From the NCBI GenBank assembly GCA_023445955.1, contig JAEXJH010000481.1, forward strand, positions 1 through 7,042: a stretch of DNA of 7,042 nt, given 5' to 3'. Below the pieces are notes generated by a model, which was not told the DNA's origin, made no database searches, and saw nothing but the letters and a program-made list of their open reading frames with translations. The stretch comes from Pseudomonadota bacterium. Its GTDB lineage: Bacteria > Pseudomonadota > Alphaproteobacteria > Caulobacterales > Caulobacteraceae. Positions 4,974 through 7,042 of this stretch are shown here, one piece after another (positions within the stretch are counted from its first letter, which is position 1; each line of letters begins with the position of its first letter). The translations under genes and the position numbers were made by a program.

Positions 4974-5561
4974 ATGTCCGAAGAGACCATCGCCCGCGCG
5001 CTGGACAGCGATGCGCCGCTCACAGCCGCCGTCCACCAACGCGACATCGCCCACGAAGTCGCCGAGGAGCGCGGCTGGCACGAAGCGGCCCTGGTCGGCC
5101 GCACCGTGACCATCAATCGTCCGCGTGCGGAGCTCTATGCCTTTTGGCGCGATTTCCGGAACCTCGCCCTGTTCATGGAGAACGTCGAAAGCGTCACTCC
5201 GGGCGACAATCGACGCTCGCACTGGGTGGTCAAGGCGCCGGCCGGCAAGACCGTCGAGTGGGACAGCATCCTGACCGAGGAGGTCGAAAACGAGCTCCTG
5301 GCCTGGGAGTCCGCCCCGGGCGCCGACATCAAGAACGCCGGCCGCATCGAGTTCAGGGACGCCCCGCCCGGACGTGGCACCGAGGTCACCGCCACCATCG
5401 TCTACGATCCGCCTGGCGGCGATCTTGGCAAGTTGATCGCCAAGCTCTTCCAGAAAGAGCCCAAGATCCAGGCGCGCCGCGAACTGCGCCGCTTCAAGCA
5501 GCTGATGGAGACCGGCGAGATCTCCACGGCCAAGACCCCCGACGCCGCGCCGCAAGGCTGA
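4974..5561 (+). CDS. SRPBCC (START-like) family protein, 195 aa
   Basis: Residues about 40-180 form a polyketide-cyclase/dehydrase-type SRPBCC domain, a helix-grip fold with a deep hydrophobic pocket. Recognisable stretches are [20 protein letters not shown] (47-66, the first strand and helix), [16 protein letters not shown] (83-98), [16 protein letters not shown] (108-123), [17 protein letters not shown] (133-149) and the terminal helix ending [10 protein letters not shown] (174-183). The first 35 residues and last 12 are polar extensions. Proteins of this kind occur beside dehydrogenases in many Alphaproteobacteria; ligand and activity are unknown. The start has GGGAG at 4961-4965, 8 nt before the ATG, and lies just after the predicted stress promoter. 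The frame is open far upstream, but that part is antisense to the HDO gene. The next gene begins 28 nt downstream, so the two are cotranscribed. Confidence 0.9.
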   Translation: MSEETIARALDSDAPLTAAVHQRDIAHEVAEERGWHEAALVGRTVTINRPRAELYAFWRDFRNLALFMENVESVTPGDNRRSHWVVKAPAGKTVEWDSILTEEVENELLAWESAPGADIKNAGRIEFRDAPPGRGTEVTATIVYDPPGGDLGKLIAKLFQKEPKIQARRELRRFKQLMETGEISTAKTPDAAPQG

Positions 5562-5579
5562 CCCTCCAACCTCATTTGT

Positions 5580-5583
5580 GGAG
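5580..5583 (+). promoter_or_regulatory. Ribosome-binding site deciding the dehydrogenase start
   Basis: GGAG lies 6 nt before ATG 5590. An in-frame GTG at 5578 would add METP but would swallow this site, so ATG 5590 is preferred. Confidence 0.65.
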
Positions 5584-5589
5584 ACGCCG

Positions 5590-6780
5590 ATGCGCGCTCT
5601 GACCTGGCACGGCAAACACGACGTCCGCATGGACACCGTCCCCGACCCCAAGATCGTCAATCCCCGCGATGCGATCATCAAGATCACCTCAACCGCCATC
5701 TGCGGCTCGGACCTGCACCTCTACGACAGCTTCATCCCCTCGATGGAGAAGGGTGACATCCTGGGTCACGAATTCATGGGCGAGGTCGTCGAAACCGGCC
5801 CTGGCTCGACTCTGCAGAAGGGCCAGCGGGTCGTGGTCCCGTTCGTGATCGCCTGCGGCAAGTGCTTCCACTGCGAGAAGCAGCAGTTCTCGGGCTGCGA
5901 GAACTCCAATCCAGCCGAGACGCAGGATCTCGGCGAGATCGCCTACGGCACGCCGATGACCGGCTTGTTCGGCTATTCGCACATGACCGGCGGCTATGCC
6001 GGCGGCCAGGCCGAGTATGTCCGCGTGCCCTATAGCGATGTCGGGCCCATCGTCATTCCCGATGGCCTGGAGGACGAGAAAGTCCTGTTCCTCTCGGACA
6101 TCCTGCCCACCGGCTGGATGGCCGCCGAGAACTGCCAGATCGAGCCGGGCGACACCGTGGCGGTCTGGGGCTGCGGGCCGGTCGGCCTGTTCGCGATCCA
6201 GAGCGCGTTGATCCAGGGTGCGCACAAGGTGATCGCCATTGACCACCATCCTCATCGTCTGGAGCTGGCCAGGTCGCTGGGTGCGCAGGTGATCAACTAT
6301 CACGACGTCAAGGTCCGCGAGGCGCTGATGTCGATGACCGGCGGCATCGGTCCCGACGCCTGCATCGACGCGGTCGGCATGGAAAGCCACGGCTTCTCGA
6401 TCGACAACGTGGTCGACGCGGTCAAGGTCGCCACGCGCCTGGGCACCGACCGCGCCCACGTGCTTCGCGAGGTGCTGATGGCCTGCCGCACCGGCGGCCG
6501 CGTCTCGATCCCCGGCGTCTATGGCGGCATGGGCGACAAGATCCCGATCGGCGCTTTGATGGAGAAAGGCCTGCAGATCCGCACCGGCCAGACCCACGTC
6601 CACAAGTACCTGCGGCCGCTGCTCGACCTGATCGGCGAGGGCGTCATCGACACCACCTTCCTGATCAGTCATCGCCTGCCGCTGGAGCGCGCCCCGGATG
6701 GCTACAAGATGTTCAAGGAAAACCAGAACGAGGTGACCAAGGTCGTCCTCAAGCCTGACTGGGAAAAGGAAGCCGCGTGA
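5590..6780 (+). CDS. Zinc-dependent alcohol dehydrogenase, formaldehyde-dehydrogenase-like, 396 aa
   Basis: This is a medium-chain dehydrogenase that probably oxidises an alcohol or aldehyde adduct with NAD+ in the cytosol. The catalytic-zinc residues fit the formaldehyde dehydrogenase pattern: C38 (AICGSD), H60-E61 (GHEF) and D170 (SDILPTGW). The structural zinc lobe is C89-x2-C92-x2-C95-x7-C103. The Rossmann motif GCGPVG is at 194-199, and D218 at the end of the second strand (VIAIDHH) favours NAD over NADP. The family-typical [20 protein letters not shown] is at 128-147. The length matches the roughly 400-residue family of glutathione-independent formaldehyde dehydrogenases and relatives, but the true substrate is not determined; other alcohols are possible. 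It follows the SRPBCC gene by 28 nt and overlaps the SDR gene by one base, so it is the middle gene of an operon driven by the stress-type promoter. Confidence 0.93.
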   Translation: MRALTWHGKHDVRMDTVPDPKIVNPRDAIIKITSTAICGSDLHLYDSFIPSMEKGDILGHEFMGEVVETGPGSTLQKGQRVVVPFVIACGKCFHCEKQQFSGCENSNPAETQDLGEIAYGTPMTGLFGYSHMTGGYAGGQAEYVRVPYSDVGPIVIPDGLEDEKVLFLSDILPTGWMAAENCQIEPGDTVAVWGCGPVGLFAIQSALIQGAHKVIAIDHHPHRLELARSLGAQVINYHDVKVREALMSMTGGIGPDACIDAVGMESHGFSIDNVVDAVKVATRLGTDRAHVLREVLMACRTGGRVSIPGVYGGMGDKIPIGALMEKGLQIRTGQTHVHKYLRPLLDLIGEGVIDTTFLISHRLPLERAPDGYKMFKENQNEVTKVVLKPDWEKEAA

Positions 6781-7042
6781 TGATCGAAGACATTCGCCCC
6801 CTGGCCGTTGTCACCGGCGCCTCGTCCGGCATCGGTTATGAACTGGCCCGCCTAGCCGCCGAAGACGGCTACGACCTGGTCATCGCCGCCGATGCGCCCG
6901 ACATCGTCGAGGCGCAAGCCGGTCTCGAAACCCACGGCGGCAAGGTTGAGGCTCTGCAGGTGGATTTGTCGACCACCGAAGGCGTCGATGCGCTGCTGAC
7001 CCTGATCGCCGGCCGACAAGTCGACGCGCTAATGGCCAACGC
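6780..7042 (+). CDS. Short-chain dehydrogenase/reductase, N-terminal part (truncated by window)
   Basis: The first 87 residues carry the SDR cofactor motif TGASSGIG (12-19) and the later VDLS strand at 61-64. The frame is cut in ALMANA, just where the N-A-G motif of classical SDRs would be. The acidic residue after the second strand (AAD at 36-38) suggests NAD(H), but this is tentative. The catalytic Y-x3-K lies outside the window. The ATG shares one base with the TGA of the dehydrogenase (TGATG), with AAGGA 9 nt upstream, so the genes are translationally coupled. Reactions of SDRs vary widely, so the substrate cannot be given. Together with the zinc dehydrogenase it suggests a redox or aldehyde-handling operon under stress control. 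Confidence 0.9.
   Translation, partial: MIEDIRPLAVVTGASSGIGYELARLAAEDGYDLVIAADAPDIVEAQAGLETHGGKVEALQVDLSTTEGVDALLTLIAGRQVDALMAN

Noticed and set aside
5689..6672. 327-codon minus-strand frame opposite the zinc dehydrogenase
   Set aside because: The plus strand encodes all zinc and Rossmann motifs. The mirror frame is Asp/Ala/His-rich and typical of antisense to high-GC coding DNA.

Overview
The window is about two-thirds G+C, densely packed and shows typical alphaproteobacterial coding. Protein style suggests Caulobacter or a close relative in the Caulobacteraceae: Crp/Fnr-like regulators with a V-H-x-x-R recognition helix, a DUF6894-type small protein, and GGAAC-N16-CGTT promoters of the EcfG/SigT general stress type. 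This assignment is an inference from style, not a database match. I see no rRNA, tRNA, CRISPR array, insertion sequence or phage gene.

Left part (1-502): a leftward set of small genes. It runs from a DUF6894-like protein to a 44-residue proline-rich peptide, then to a third gene that starts inside the stop codon of the second and leaves the window.

Regulator cluster (503-3131): three Crp/Fnr-superfamily regulators in +, -, + order. The first and third are clear paralogues; the middle one is more diverged. The middle regulator is the second gene of a leftward pair led by a 66-residue protein that starts at TTG behind a perfect GGAGG. The gaps around these genes hold most of the window's rare CTAG tetranucleotides, including an AATCTAGG direct repeat in the divergent gap. 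These are candidate operators.

Middle (3230-4721): a leftward three-gene operon. It encodes a heme-oxygenase-like probable di-iron oxidase (HDO fold, H-x3-D-x2-H motif) and two small proteins. The genes are separated by 5 nt and then by a 4-nt ATGA overlap.

Right part (4974-7042): a rightward operon of an SRPBCC (START-like) protein, a formaldehyde-dehydrogenase-like zinc alcohol dehydrogenase and a short-chain dehydrogenase cut by the window edge.

The middle and right operons diverge from a 252-bp gap. That gap contains a perfect EcfG/SigT-type promoter facing left (GGAAC-N16-CGTT) and a near-perfect one facing right (GGAAC-N16-GGTT). The simplest reading is that both operons belong to the general stress regulon: redox and aldehyde chemistry on one side, an uncharacterised di-iron oxidase with small partners on the other. 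This shared control, together with the uncharacterised HDO operon, is the most interesting feature of the window.
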